NCBI RefSeq assembly: GCF_025917005.1 | Contig: NZ_CP078091.1 | Span: 1,674,001 to 1,738,000, forward strand | Origin: Porphyrobacter sp. ULC335 | GTDB taxonomy: Bacteria; Pseudomonadota; Alphaproteobacteria; Sphingomonadales; Sphingomonadaceae | Length of the DNA: 64,000 bases | Reading direction: 5' to 3' | Part shown: in pieces, positions 35,293 to 44,251 of the stretch | Layout: each line of letters starts with the position of its first letter | How positions within the stretch are numbered: the stretch's first letter is position 1 | Translations under genes and position numbers: made by a program | The notes under the pieces: generated by a model | Told to the model about the DNA's origin: nothing | Seen by the model: only the letters and a program-made list of their open reading frames with translations | The model's database searches: none

Positions 35293-36052
35293 GGGGCTCG
35301 TCTGGCTGGGCGCGGCGCTGCTGCTGGCCGGCTGCGATGCTGCCCCTGACGCGCCGGTTTCTCGACAAACCCCTGCGCCCACCGAAAAGCTCGGGCTGAT
35401 GACCAGCTTGCCGCTGTACTGGCCGCTCGGCGAAGGCATTGGCGACATTGCAGCCGGGCGCGGTGCTGTTCCGTGGCAGCGCTCTGCCATGGGTTCTGCC
35501 TATGTGCTGGAGCTGATCGACACGCTGTCGCCGATCCCCGGCCTCTCTCCCGATGCTGCCGAGGTCGATCCGCTGGCGGGCCTTGATCGGTTGGCAGTCA
35601 TCCAGCCGCGCGGGCTTTCGCCCGGCGACAATGTCGCGCTCGATGCCTGGGTGCGCAAGGGAGGGCGGCTGCTGCTGGTGCTCGATCCGGCGCTGACGGG
35701 CGATTATGATCTGCCGCTCGGCGATCCGCGACGTCCGGTCGATAGTGCGCTGATCCCGCCGGTCGTGGCGCGCTGGGGCATGGCGGTGAATTTCGACGAT
35801 GCGCAGGACGCTGCGGCAACGACAGCGCCGCTTGGCACTGCCATGATCCCGCTAGCGCTGGCCGGACGGATTGCGGTGACCGATCCGGCCGCGGCGGATT
35901 GCACTCTGCTGGCGGGCGGTGCGGCGGCGCAGTGCGGGGTCGGGGAAGGGCAGGTCACTCTGATCGCCGATGCCGCGCTGTTCGAACATCAGGAATTGGC
36001 CGGCGAGGACGGTGCAGGCCTGCGCGATGTGCTGGCCTTCGCCTTCCCGTGA
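35273..36052 (+). CDS. Lipoprotein, GldG/DUF4350-like fold
   Basis: 259 residues from the ATG at 35273. LVWLGAALLLAGC is a signal with a lipobox, so the mature protein starts at Cys and is probably membrane-tethered. The body (SLPLYWPLGEGI, LAVIQPRGLSPGDNVALDAWVRKGGRLLLVLDP, TLIADAALFEH) resembles the GldG-like / DUF4350 domain found near ABC transporter proteins. No transporter gene is nearby. Function unknown; the family call is tentative. Confidence 0.65.
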   Translation: MPRLRSKGLVWLGAALLLAGCDAAPDAPVSRQTPAPTEKLGLMTSLPLYWPLGEGIGDIAAGRGAVPWQRSAMGSAYVLELIDTLSPIPGLSPDAAEVDPLAGLDRLAVIQPRGLSPGDNVALDAWVRKGGRLLLVLDPALTGDYDLPLGDPRRPVDSALIPPVVARWGMAVNFDDAQDAAATTAPLGTAMIPLALAGRIAVTDPAAADCTLLAGGAAAQCGVGEGQVTLIADAALFEHQELAGEDGAGLRDVLAFAFP

Positions 36053-36061
36053 CGCGGCCAC

Positions 36062-36118
36062 GGGAAAATGCGGGAAGCGCGGGACTCGGAGTCGCGCCAT
36101 GCCGGGGAAAACGCGGGA
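36062..36118 (+). promoter_or_regulatory. GGGA repeat cluster, plus strand
   Basis: GGGA occurs at 36062, 36072, 36081, 36105 and 36115, mostly in the form GCGGGA or CGGGAAAA, with spacings of 9-10 bases inside each group. It begins 10 bases after the lipoprotein stop and about 340 bases upstream of mraZ. E. coli MraZ binds GGG-containing repeats with a 10-base period, so this may be a distal MraZ operator. Confidence 0.45.
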
Positions 36119-36212
36119 TTGGCCCGCTCCAGACCGCTTTTTTCAGGGATTTGTCGACCAAGTGGAAGCCCTAAGCGATTTCACGCCAGCCTAATTAATG
36201 ACGATAAAACAG

Positions 36213-36218
36213 TATAAT
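36213..36218 (+). promoter_or_regulatory. Candidate -10 of dcw promoter
   Basis: TATAAT matches the sigma-70 -10 consensus perfectly and stands out in this GC-rich region. No matching -35 with a 17-base spacer is visible (TTAATG ends 12 bases upstream), so an activator may be needed. The leader to mraZ would be about 230 bases. Confidence 0.45.
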
Positions 36219-36227
36219 ACCAAGTTT

Positions 36228-36273
36228 TCCCGCAATTTCCCCGAAAAATCCCTTCCATCCCCGCCCCATCCCC
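36228..36273 (-). promoter_or_regulatory. GGGA repeat cluster, minus strand
   Basis: TCCC (GGGA on the minus strand) begins at 36228, 36238, 36249, 36258 and 36269, spacings 10, 11, 9, 11. The cluster starts 9 bases after the TATAAT at 36213, where a bound repressor would block transcription. Pieces such as GGGGAAA and GCGGGAAAA recur in both this and the 36062 cluster. Confidence 0.5.
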
Positions 36274-36453
36274 GATAATACCGGGGCCTATCAGACATGC
36301 CTGTATGTCTTGCGACCGGTCGGTGGGGCTGGCGCAGACCGTGCCGCACGCGTGCGGCCGGGACGGGAAGGCATGTCCGGGGGATTAGAGCGCGTCATTA
36401 GCGCGGCCAGCCGGTGAGGTGCGCCGCCGCCGTTTAGAGGGGAACGCAGGCAC

Positions 36454-36951
36454 GTGTCTGCTTTTGGAGGATATAACGGTCAAGCTTACTCGCCCGCGGG
36501 CGAGAAGGGCCGCTTTGTCCTTCCTCCGGCCTTCCGCAAGGCGGTCAAGGAAAGCTCGGGCGGCAACCGCACCCTTTGCCTTGCCGCGCATGACCGCTTC
36601 GATTGCCTCATCGGTTTCGGCCTCTCGCGCACCGAAAAGCTCGACGTCCAGCTCGACCGTGAGGAGGAGCGCGCCATCCGCCTCGGCCTCCACGATTTCG
36701 ACCGCGAAGTGCGCGCCGCGCAGCTGTTCGGCTTCGAGCAGCTGCCCTTCGACGATTCCGGGCGCTTCGTGATGCCCGAGCATCTGCGCGATCTCGGCAA
36801 GGTTGGCGACGGGCTGTATTTCCAGGCGGCGGGGGAGTTCTTCTTCGTCTGGTCGCCCGAGGAACTGGCCCACATGGGCCCCGAGTGGAAGGGCGCCCAG
36901 GCAGCCTGTGCCAAGCTCATCGCTGCCGCCAAGAAGGGGGCCGCGGCATGA
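36454..36951 (+). CDS. mraZ: MraZ cell-division regulator
   Basis: 165 residues from a GTG start at 36454. Two AbrB-like (SpoVT/MraZ) halves: first with [16 protein letters not shown], second with [17 protein letters not shown]. MraZ is a ring-forming DNA-binding protein that controls transcription of its own dcw operon; its target repeats contain GGG at a 10-base period in E. coli. It is the first gene of the cluster and overlaps rsmH by 4 bases. Confidence 0.93.
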   Translation: MSAFGGYNGQAYSPAGEKGRFVLPPAFRKAVKESSGGNRTLCLAAHDRFDCLIGFGLSRTEKLDVQLDREEERAIRLGLHDFDREVRAAQLFGFEQLPFDDSGRFVMPEHLRDLGKVGDGLYFQAAGEFFFVWSPEELAHMGPEWKGAQAACAKLIAAAKKGAAA

Positions 36952-37892
36952 CGCAGATCGCCCCGCACATCCCCGTGCTGCTCGATGAAGTGGTCGCCGC
37001 GCTCGCCCCCCGGCCCGGCATGACCATCGTTGACGCAACCTTCGGTGCAGGTGGTTACACCACCGCGCTGCTGGAAGCTGGCGCGAGCGTTCATGCCTTC
37101 GACCGCGATCCCGATGCGATTACTGCCGGACAGGCGCTGGTCGCGCGTTTCGATGGTCGTCTGGCGCTCCACGCCGCGCGCTTTTCGGCGATGCGTGCGG
37201 AGCTCGCCGCGATTGGCGTGCCGCAGGTCGATGCCGTGGTGATGGATATCGGCGTTTCCTCGATGCAGCTCGATCAGGGCGAACGGGGCTTTGCCTTCAT
37301 GCATGACGGCCCGCTCGATATGCGCATGAGCCAGGACGGCGAGAGCGCCGCCGACTTCCTCAACACCGCCGATGAGGAAGCGATTGCCGACGTGCTCTAC
37401 CTCTATGGCGAAGAGCGCCAGTCGCGCCGCGTTGCCCGCGCCATCGTCGCCGCGCGCCCGCTGGCGACCACCGGCGAACTCGCCCGCGTGGTTCGCCGTG
37501 CGCTGGGCCACAAGCCGCACGACAAGAAGGACCCGGCGACCCGCACCTTCCAAGCGGTGCGCATCCACATCAACGACGAGCTGGGCGAGCTTGAAGCCGG
37601 GCTGGCCGCTGCCGAGGCGCTGCTGGTGCCGGGCGGCGTGCTGGCGGTGGTGAGCTTCCACAGCCTTGAGGACCGCATCGTCAAGCAGTTCCTGCGCACC
37701 GCCAGCGGCGCGGGCCGCTCCGTCTCGCGCCATCTGCCCGGGGAAATCCCCGGCCCCCCGCCAACCTTCGCGCAGCTTTCCAAGGCGATCCGCCCTTCCG
37801 AGGCCGAGATCGCCCGCAATCCGCGCGCCCGTTCATCCACCTTGCGCCATGCGATCCGCACCGGCGCCGCCCCAAGGAGCTTAGCCGCATGA
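36948..37892 (+). CDS. rsmH: 16S rRNA m4C1402 methyltransferase
   Basis: 314 residues from the ATG at 36948 ([16 protein letters not shown]). SAM-binding [15 protein letters not shown], the family block [28 protein letters not shown] and [11 protein letters not shown] are conserved in RsmH (MraW). It N4-methylates C1402 of 16S rRNA. Overlaps both neighbours by 4 bases. Confidence 0.96.
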   Translation: MTQIAPHIPVLLDEVVAALAPRPGMTIVDATFGAGGYTTALLEAGASVHAFDRDPDAITAGQALVARFDGRLALHAARFSAMRAELAAIGVPQVDAVVMDIGVSSMQLDQGERGFAFMHDGPLDMRMSQDGESAADFLNTADEEAIADVLYLYGEERQSRRVARAIVAARPLATTGELARVVRRALGHKPHDKKDPATRTFQAVRIHINDELGELEAGLAAAEALLVPGGVLAVVSFHSLEDRIVKQFLRTASGAGRSVSRHLPGEIPGPPPTFAQLSKAIRPSEAEIARNPRARSSTLRHAIRTGAAPRSLAA

Positions 37893-38455
37893 TGAACAGC
37901 TCTCAGGCCCGTTCGCTGGGTTGGGTCGCCGTGCTCGCCATCTGCTTCGCGCTGGTGGTGGTGCTCAGCTTCAGGGTGCACGCGGTGAAGAGCGAGGTGC
38001 TGCTCGCCGAGCGCCAGCTGATCGCGCTCGAGCGCGAGACGATGCTGCTCGAGACCGAGTTCCAGACCCGCGCCAGCCAGCGCCAGCTGGCTGAATGGAA
38101 CACGGTCGAATTCGGCTACGCGGCTCCGCGCGCCGGGCAATTCCTCGATGGCGAGCGCCAATTGGCGAGCCTTGGCGAAGTGCGCGGCCCCGATGCGCCT
38201 TCGCCGATCCGCCTCGCGCGCGCCGATAGCACCGACACGGTGGCTGGCGAGGCTCAGGCTGATGCCCCCATGCGCTCTCCTGTGTCGGGCGCGAAGGTGA
38301 CGCTGGCTTCGGCATCGAGCGAGAAGGATGCAGGGGCAGTCTTCGCCCAGGCCTTCGGTGATTTCCTGATCGAAGCGTCCCCAATCCGCCCCGCGCGGGC
38401 TGAAACGCCGCGCATCGGCAAGGTCGCCGCCGCCGCCAAGGGAACCGGCGAATGA
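37889..38455 (+). CDS. ftsL: FtsL-like division protein
   Basis: 188 residues. A short N-terminus, one membrane helix ([19 protein letters not shown]), then a coiled-coil region ([29 protein letters not shown]). The position between rsmH and ftsI, topology and size of the coiled coil identify FtsL, which joins FtsQ and FtsB in activating the septal synthase. An unusual C-terminal extension (about residues 85-188), Ala/Pro/Ser-rich, follows; E. coli FtsL is 121 residues. Assigned mainly by context. Confidence 0.75.
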   Translation: MMNSSQARSLGWVAVLAICFALVVVLSFRVHAVKSEVLLAERQLIALERETMLLETEFQTRASQRQLAEWNTVEFGYAAPRAGQFLDGERQLASLGEVRGPDAPSPIRLARADSTDTVAGEAQADAPMRSPVSGAKVTLASASSEKDAGAVFAQAFGDFLIEASPIRPARAETPRIGKVAAAAKGTGE

Positions 38456-40191
38456 ACATGATGGCGGCCCAGCTGGTCGCCCATAATGCAACGCCGGTCA
38501 TTCCTGCTGGCCGCCTGCCCAGTGTGGGTTTGCGCGCGCAAATGCTGTGGGCCGCGCGCGTGCGGGTGCTGTGGCTGCTCGCCGGTTTTGCTGCCGTCGC
38601 GCTGATCGCTTTGCTGCGGATCATTTCGCTCGGCTTGGGCGGGCAAGCGCCGGAACGCACCAGCCTGCAAGATGCGCTGCTGCCCCCGCGCGGCGAGATC
38701 ACCGACCGCAACGGCACGCCGCTCGCGAGGGCCTTCCCCGCCTATGCCCTGTGGTTTGATCCCAAGGCGATGGGCGATAGCGGCGCGCCGCTGGTGCGCA
38801 GCCCCGCCGAGGTCGCGCGCGCGCTCAAGGGCATCTTCCCCGATATCGACGAAGCGCGCATGACCAAGCGTCTCGCGTCCGGCCAGTCGGGCTACTTGCG
38901 CCGCCGCTTGCTCCCCGAAGAAGCCAACCGCGTCTTCGCTCTGGGCGAGATCGCGCTGGAAATTCCCCGCGAGACCGACCGTTACTATCCGCAAGGCACG
39001 CTGGCCGCGCATGTGCTGGGCTATGTGGTCGAGGACAAGGGCGGGCAGCTGGGCATGGAGCAAGTGCTCGAAGATCGCCTCAGCCACCCCGACCAGCGCA
39101 CTGCGCCGGTTGCGCTGTCGATCGATGTGCGGGTGCAGGGCGCGCTGGAGGACGAGTTGCGGCGCGGGATGCTGGCAACCAATGCTCTCGGCGCGGCAGG
39201 GATCGTGCTGGATGTCGATACGGGCGAAGTCATGGCGCTGGCCAGCCTGCCCGAGTTCGATCCGAACACCGCAGGCGCGAGCGGCGCGGTCAATGTCTTC
39301 AACCGCGCCACCAACGGCGTTTACGAACTCGGATCGACCTTCAAGCCACTGACCGTTGCCGCCGCGATTGATGCTGGCGTGGTGCGCAATCTCGGCCAGC
39401 AGTGGAACGCCGCGCCGGTCGAGGTCGGGCGCCGCTCGATCAAGGACTCGCACCCGCTGGGAGCAAGCCTCAATGTGCCGCAGGCGCTGGTGCATTCATC
39501 GAACACGGTGACCGCGCGGATCGGCGATGCGATGGGCGCGGAACGCCTGCGCCAGACCATGATCGATCTGGGCATGGACCGCCGCCCCTTCATCGAACTG
39601 CCTGCCAAGGGCCGCCCGATCTGGCCCCAGGGTCCGTGGAGCCGCGTCACCAACATGACCGTCAGCTTCGGCCACGGCCTTGCCGTGACCCCGCTGCACC
39701 TCGCCAGCGCCTATGCGGCGATGGTGAATGGCGGCATCTGGCGTCCCTCGACCCTGCTGAAGCTTGACCCGGCCGATGTGCCGCGCGGACGGCGGGTGTT
39801 CAAGGAATCGACCTCGTCCAAGATGCGCCAGATGCTGCGGATGATCTCGCTGTATGGCACAGGCAAAAGCGCCGATGCGCCCGGCTACCGCGTGGGCGGA
39901 AAGACCGGATCGGCGGAGAAGGCCGGGGTGGGCGGGTACAACAAGACCGCGCTGGTGTCCTCCTTCGCCGCCGCCTTCCCGATGGACGCGCCACGCTATG
40001 TCGTGGTGGTGGTGGTCGACGAGCCCAAGGGCACCATCGCCAGCAGCTTCCAGCGCACCGCCGCCTTCACCTCCGCGCCGATCGTCGGCAAGCTGGTGCC
40101 GCGCATAGGTCCGATGCTGGGCGTGCAGCCTGACGACAGCCGCGACGTCGATATCTCCGACCTGCGCTATCTGGTGGACAAGGGCGAATGA
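38452..40191 (+). CDS. ftsI: Peptidoglycan D,D-transpeptidase FtsI (PBP3)
   Basis: 579 residues. One N-terminal membrane helix (about 36-58), then the PBP dimerisation region (RGEITDRNGTPLA) and the transpeptidase domain with all three motifs: S295-TFK (S295 acylated by beta-lactams), S349-S-N351 and K484-TG. It crosslinks septal peptidoglycan with FtsW as its glycosyltransferase partner. Confidence 0.97.
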   Translation: MNMMAAQLVAHNATPVIPAGRLPSVGLRAQMLWAARVRVLWLLAGFAAVALIALLRIISLGLGGQAPERTSLQDALLPPRGEITDRNGTPLARAFPAYALWFDPKAMGDSGAPLVRSPAEVARALKGIFPDIDEARMTKRLASGQSGYLRRRLLPEEANRVFALGEIALEIPRETDRYYPQGTLAAHVLGYVVEDKGGQLGMEQVLEDRLSHPDQRTAPVALSIDVRVQGALEDELRRGMLATNALGAAGIVLDVDTGEVMALASLPEFDPNTAGASGAVNVFNRATNGVYELGSTFKPLTVAAAIDAGVVRNLGQQWNAAPVEVGRRSIKDSHPLGASLNVPQALVHSSNTVTARIGDAMGAERLRQTMIDLGMDRRPFIELPAKGRPIWPQGPWSRVTNMTVSFGHGLAVTPLHLASAYAAMVNGGIWRPSTLLKLDPADVPRGRRVFKESTSSKMRQMLRMISLYGTGKSADAPGYRVGGKTGSAEKAGVGGYNKTALVSSFAAAFPMDAPRYVVVVVVDEPKGTIASSFQRTAAFTSAPIVGKLVPRIGPMLGVQPDDSRDVDISDLRYLVDKGE

Positions 40192-41660
40192 AGCTCGACG
40201 AATTGCTTGCCAAGGCGGGTCTGCCGGGCGCGGGTGACGATACCGTCACCGGCTTCGCCATCGATCACCGCAAGGTTGCCCCCGGCACAATATTCGGCGC
40301 CTTCGAAGGCGCCACCGTCAATGGCGAGGACTTCATCCGCCCCGCCATCGCAGCGGGCGCGATTGCCGTCGTGGCCCGCCCTGAAGTCCGCGTCGAAGGT
40401 GCGCTGCACATTGCCGACGTCACCCCCCGACGCGCCTTTGCGCGCCTCGCCGCGGGCTTCTTTTCTCCGGTGCCGCAGACCATCGTCGCGGTGACGGGAA
40501 CCAATGGCAAGACCTCGACCGTCGAGATGACCCGCCAGATCTGGCGCATGGCGGGCGAGCGCGCGGCGAGCATCGGGACGCTCGGCGTGACCACGCCTGA
40601 CGGGAGCATCTCGACCGGACTGACCACGCCCGACATCGTCACCTTCCTCGCCAACATGAGCGGCCTCGCGCGCGAAGGCGTGACTCATGTCGCCTACGAG
40701 GCATCGAGCCACGGGCTCGACCAGTATCGCAACGAAGGGCTGACCGTCTCGGCCTCGGCCTTCACCAATTTCAGCCGCGACCATCTCGATTACCACGGCA
40801 CGATGGAGGCCTATTTCGCGGCCAAGATGCGGCTGTTCACCGAAGTCGTAGCGCCCGGCAGCCCGGCGGTGATCCATGATGCGGGCGAGGGTTCGGAATG
40901 GACCGCCAAGGCCATCGCCGCAGCAGAGGCGCGCGGACTCAAGGTTTTGACCGTGGGTGAGGGCGGGACTTTCCTGCGCCTCATTGCCCGCGAACCCGGA
41001 CAGTTGGGGCAGCTTCTTCATATCGCGTATGAGGGCGAGACGCGGAAGGTGAACCTGCCGCTTATCGGGGCCTATCAGGCGGCCAATGCACTGGTTTCGG
41101 CAGGGCTGGCGTTGGCGACGGGCGTTTCTGCCTCAAGCGTGTTCGATGCCCTGAGCCGTCTTCAGCCGGTGCGCGGAAGGCTGGAGCGGGCCGCACTCAA
41201 CCAGGCGGGCGCGCCTGCCTATGTCGATTATGCCCACACGCCCGACGCGCTCGAAGCTGCCATCGCCGCGCTGCGCCCCCACGTGGCGCAAGGCGGTCGC
41301 CTGATCGTCGTCTTCGGCGCGGGCGGCGATCGTGACGCGGGCAAGCGCCCACAGATGGGTGAAGTCGCCGCGCGCGCTGCCGATCTCGCCATCGTCACCG
41401 ACGACAATCCCCGCAGCGAAAATCCCGCCGTCATTCGCGCCGCGATTATGGCCGGTGCAGGCGCGAATACGCGCGAAATCGGAGACCGCCGCACCGCCAT
41501 CGCCGCCGCAATTGGGGAAGCCGGACCGCGCGATATTGTGCTGATCGCTGGCAAGGGGCACGAGCAGGGTCAAATATTCGGGTCTGGAGAAACAATGCGG
41601 ATCGAAGCTTTCGACGATGTCGAAGTCGCGCGCGAATGTGCGGGGAGCACGGGTCAGTGA
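40188..41660 (+). CDS. murE: UDP-MurNAc-tripeptide synthase MurE
   Basis: 490 residues. P-loop VTGTNGKTSTV, carbamylated-Lys region and a C-terminal ligase domain. The motif DDNPRSENP is the DNPR signature that selects meso-diaminopimelate, so this cell wall is the mDAP type. The enzyme adds the third residue to UDP-MurNAc-L-Ala-D-Glu. Overlaps ftsI by 4 bases and murF by a GTGA overlap. Confidence 0.96.
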   Translation: MKLDELLAKAGLPGAGDDTVTGFAIDHRKVAPGTIFGAFEGATVNGEDFIRPAIAAGAIAVVARPEVRVEGALHIADVTPRRAFARLAAGFFSPVPQTIVAVTGTNGKTSTVEMTRQIWRMAGERAASIGTLGVTTPDGSISTGLTTPDIVTFLANMSGLAREGVTHVAYEASSHGLDQYRNEGLTVSASAFTNFSRDHLDYHGTMEAYFAAKMRLFTEVVAPGSPAVIHDAGEGSEWTAKAIAAAEARGLKVLTVGEGGTFLRLIAREPGQLGQLLHIAYEGETRKVNLPLIGAYQAANALVSAGLALATGVSASSVFDALSRLQPVRGRLERAALNQAGAPAYVDYAHTPDALEAAIAALRPHVAQGGRLIVVFGAGGDRDAGKRPQMGEVAARAADLAIVTDDNPRSENPAVIRAAIMAGAGANTREIGDRRTAIAAAIGEAGPRDIVLIAGKGHEQGQIFGSGETMRIEAFDDVEVARECAGSTGQ

Positions 41661-43129
41661 ACGCGCCGCTCTCACATCCGATGCTGCACGCATGGCCGGT
41701 CACGGCGCGCGACACGCTGCCGCTCGCGCTGTGGACCGCTGCCGCCATCGAAAGGGCGACGGGCGGCATTGCCAGCCATGACTTCCAGGCCTCCGGCGTC
41801 GAGATGGATTCGCGCGATGTGAAGCCGGGTGATGTGTTCGTTGCGCTGAAGGGCGAAGCGATGGACGGCCACCGCTTCATCGAAGCCGCCTTCGCCAAGG
41901 GCGCGGTTGCAGCAATCGTCGACCGCCCGGTCGATTACCCGCACGTGCTTGTCGAAGACACCACCAAGGCCCTGCACGACCTCGCCCACGCCGCGCGTGA
42001 CCGTGCGGTGGAGGCGGTGCGGATCGGCATCACCGGATCGGTCGGCAAGACCGGCGTGAAGGAAGCGATCTTCGCCTGCCTCGACCGTGCCAGCCGCGGC
42101 GCGGCGCATCGTTCGGTGCGCAGCTACAACAACCATGTCGGCGTGCCGCTCAGCCTCGCGCGGATGCCCGCACGCAGCAAGTTCGGCGTGTTCGAGATGG
42201 GCATGAACCATCAGGGCGAGATTGCTCCGCTCTCCGCCCATGCGAAACCCCATGTGGCGCTGATCACCACCATCGCGCCCGCGCATATCGAGAACCTCGG
42301 CAGCCTTGAGGCGATCGCGGACGAGAAGTCGCAGATCTTCACCGGTCTGGTTCCCGGCGGCGTCGCTATCATCCCCGCCGACAGCGAATGGGCCGAGCGG
42401 ATGATCGGCCACGCCAAGGCGCTTGGCACACATGTCGTCACCTTCGGGCGCGCCGCCAATGCGGATGTGCGCCTGCTCGACGCCATTCCCGCAGCGGGCG
42501 GCGGTTCGCTTGTCACCGCCGATCTGGGCGACCGGCGCATCTGCTACACCATCGCCGAGCCGGGGGAGCACTGGATCGTCAATTCGCTGGGCGTGATGGC
42601 GGCGGTGCGCGCGGCGGGCGGCGATCTTGCCAGCGCGGGTCTTGCCTTGGCCGAGATGGGCGGCCTCAAGGGTCGCGGCGCGCGGCATACGCTGGCTGTG
42701 CTGGGCGGGACCGCGCTGCTGATCGACGAGAGCTACAACGCCAACCCGGCATCAATGCGTGCAACGCTCAAAGCACTTGCCGCAACCCCCGCCACGCGGC
42801 GGCTCGCGGTCTTGGGAAGCATGAAGGAATTGGGCGATTTCGCCGACGCCTTCCACCGCCAACTCGCCGAACCAATTGCCGAGGCAGGCGTGACCCATGC
42901 GATCCTTGTCGGCGCAGAGATGCGCGCGCTGGCAGACGAGTTGGGGAAACAGGCAGAGGCACTGCTTGGCAAGGGCGTCACCTTCGCCCATTGCGAAGGC
43001 CCTGCCGAGGCAATTACCGCGCTCGGGCAATATGGTCTGGCGCATGGGGATGCGGTGCTGGTCAAGGGTTCCAATTCGGTCGGATTGGGCAAGCTGGTAT
43101 CACATTACACCGATAGTGCCCGGGCGTGA
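41657..43129 (+). CDS. murF: UDP-MurNAc-pentapeptide synthase MurF
   Basis: 490 residues from the GTG at 41657, which makes a 4-base overlap with murE; an ATG at 41681 (MLHAWPVTARD) is an alternative start. P-loop GITGSVGKTGVKEA, the MGMNHQGEI block and the DESYNANPASM ligase signature are intact. It adds D-Ala-D-Ala to the UDP-MurNAc tripeptide. A 41-base gap follows before mraY. Confidence 0.95.
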   Translation: MNAPLSHPMLHAWPVTARDTLPLALWTAAAIERATGGIASHDFQASGVEMDSRDVKPGDVFVALKGEAMDGHRFIEAAFAKGAVAAIVDRPVDYPHVLVEDTTKALHDLAHAARDRAVEAVRIGITGSVGKTGVKEAIFACLDRASRGAAHRSVRSYNNHVGVPLSLARMPARSKFGVFEMGMNHQGEIAPLSAHAKPHVALITTIAPAHIENLGSLEAIADEKSQIFTGLVPGGVAIIPADSEWAERMIGHAKALGTHVVTFGRAANADVRLLDAIPAAGGGSLVTADLGDRRICYTIAEPGEHWIVNSLGVMAAVRAAGGDLASAGLALAEMGGLKGRGARHTLAVLGGTALLIDESYNANPASMRATLKALAATPATRRLAVLGSMKELGDFADAFHRQLAEPIAEAGVTHAILVGAEMRALADELGKQAEALLGKGVTFAHCEGPAEAITALGQYGLAHGDAVLVKGSNSVGLGKLVSHYTDSARA

Positions 43130-43170
43130 GCCGTAGCGGGAGGCGTAAGACCGGGCCAAAGGACGATTGA

Positions 43171-44241
43171 ATGCTCTATCTGCTTGCCGAGTGGCTTGGC
43201 TTCGAAGGCATCCTCAATCTGGTGCGGTACCAGAGCTTCCGTGCGGGCGCGACGCTGATGACCGCGCTCGTGATTGGCCTGATCATCGGACCCCGCTTCA
43301 TCAACCTGCTGCGCGTGCGTCAGGGCAAGGGCCAGCCGATCCGCGAGGACGGGCCGCAATCGCACCTTGCCAAGCGCGGCACGCCGACGATGGGCGGGCT
43401 GATGATCCTCGTCTCGCTGACTTTGGCGCTGCTGATCTGGATGGATCTTTCCAGCCCGTTTGTCTGGGCGTGTCTGGCGGTGACAATCGGCTTCGGAATC
43501 ATCGGCTTCCTTGACGATTACGACAAGGTTTCGAAGAACAGTCATGCAGGCGTGTCCGCGCGGGTGCGACTGCTGGGCGAGTTTGTGGTGGCAGGGATCG
43601 CATCGTGGCTGATCGTCAGCCAGATCAACACCAACCTCTACCTGCCGTTCCTCACCGGCGTCAGCATTCCGCTGGGGCCGGCCTATTACGTCTTCGCCGC
43701 CTTCGTGATCGTGGGCGCGGGCAATGCGGTCAACCTGACCGACGGGCTGGATGGCCTTGCGATCATGCCGGTGATCATCGCGGCGGGGACCTTTGCGATC
43801 ATCGCCTATCTGGCGGGCCGCGCGGATTTCAGCGCCTATCTCGGCATCCCGCATGTGCCCGGCGCAGGGGAGCTGGCGATCTTCTGCGCGGCGATCATGG
43901 GGGCGGGCCTCGCCTTCCTGTGGTTCAACGCGCCGCCTGCTGCCGTATTCATGGGTGATACTGGCAGCCTCGCCTTGGGCGGAGCGCTCGGGGCGATTGC
44001 GGTCGCCTCGCATCACGAAGTCGTGCTGGCGATCGTCGGCGGACTGTTCGTGCTCGAAGCGGTCAGCGTGATTGTGCAGGTGTTCTGGTTCAAGCGTACC
44101 GGCAAGCGCGTGTTCCGCATGGCGCCGATCCACCACCATTTCGAACAGCTCGGCTGGAGCGAGAGTAAGGTCGTGATCCGCTTCTGGATCATCGCCATCG
44201 TGCTCGCACTGATCGGCCTTTCGACGCTGAAGCTGCGGTAG
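43171..44241 (+). CDS. mraY: Phospho-MurNAc-pentapeptide transferase MraY
   Basis: 356 residues, ten membrane segments. The catalytic Asp motifs are [22 protein letters not shown] and the cytoplasmic GDTGSLALG, plus HHHFE near the C-terminus. MraY transfers phospho-MurNAc-pentapeptide to undecaprenyl phosphate, making lipid I at the inner membrane. This is the first membrane step of the pathway. Confidence 0.97.
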   Translation: MLYLLAEWLGFEGILNLVRYQSFRAGATLMTALVIGLIIGPRFINLLRVRQGKGQPIREDGPQSHLAKRGTPTMGGLMILVSLTLALLIWMDLSSPFVWACLAVTIGFGIIGFLDDYDKVSKNSHAGVSARVRLLGEFVVAGIASWLIVSQINTNLYLPFLTGVSIPLGPAYYVFAAFVIVGAGNAVNLTDGLDGLAIMPVIIAAGTFAIIAYLAGRADFSAYLGIPHVPGAGELAIFCAAIMGAGLAFLWFNAPPAAVFMGDTGSLALGGALGAIAVASHHEVVLAIVGGLFVLEAVSVIVQVFWFKRTGKRVFRMAPIHHHFEQLGWSESKVVIRFWIIAIVLALIGLSTLKLR

Positions 44242-44251
44242 GCCCGCGCCC

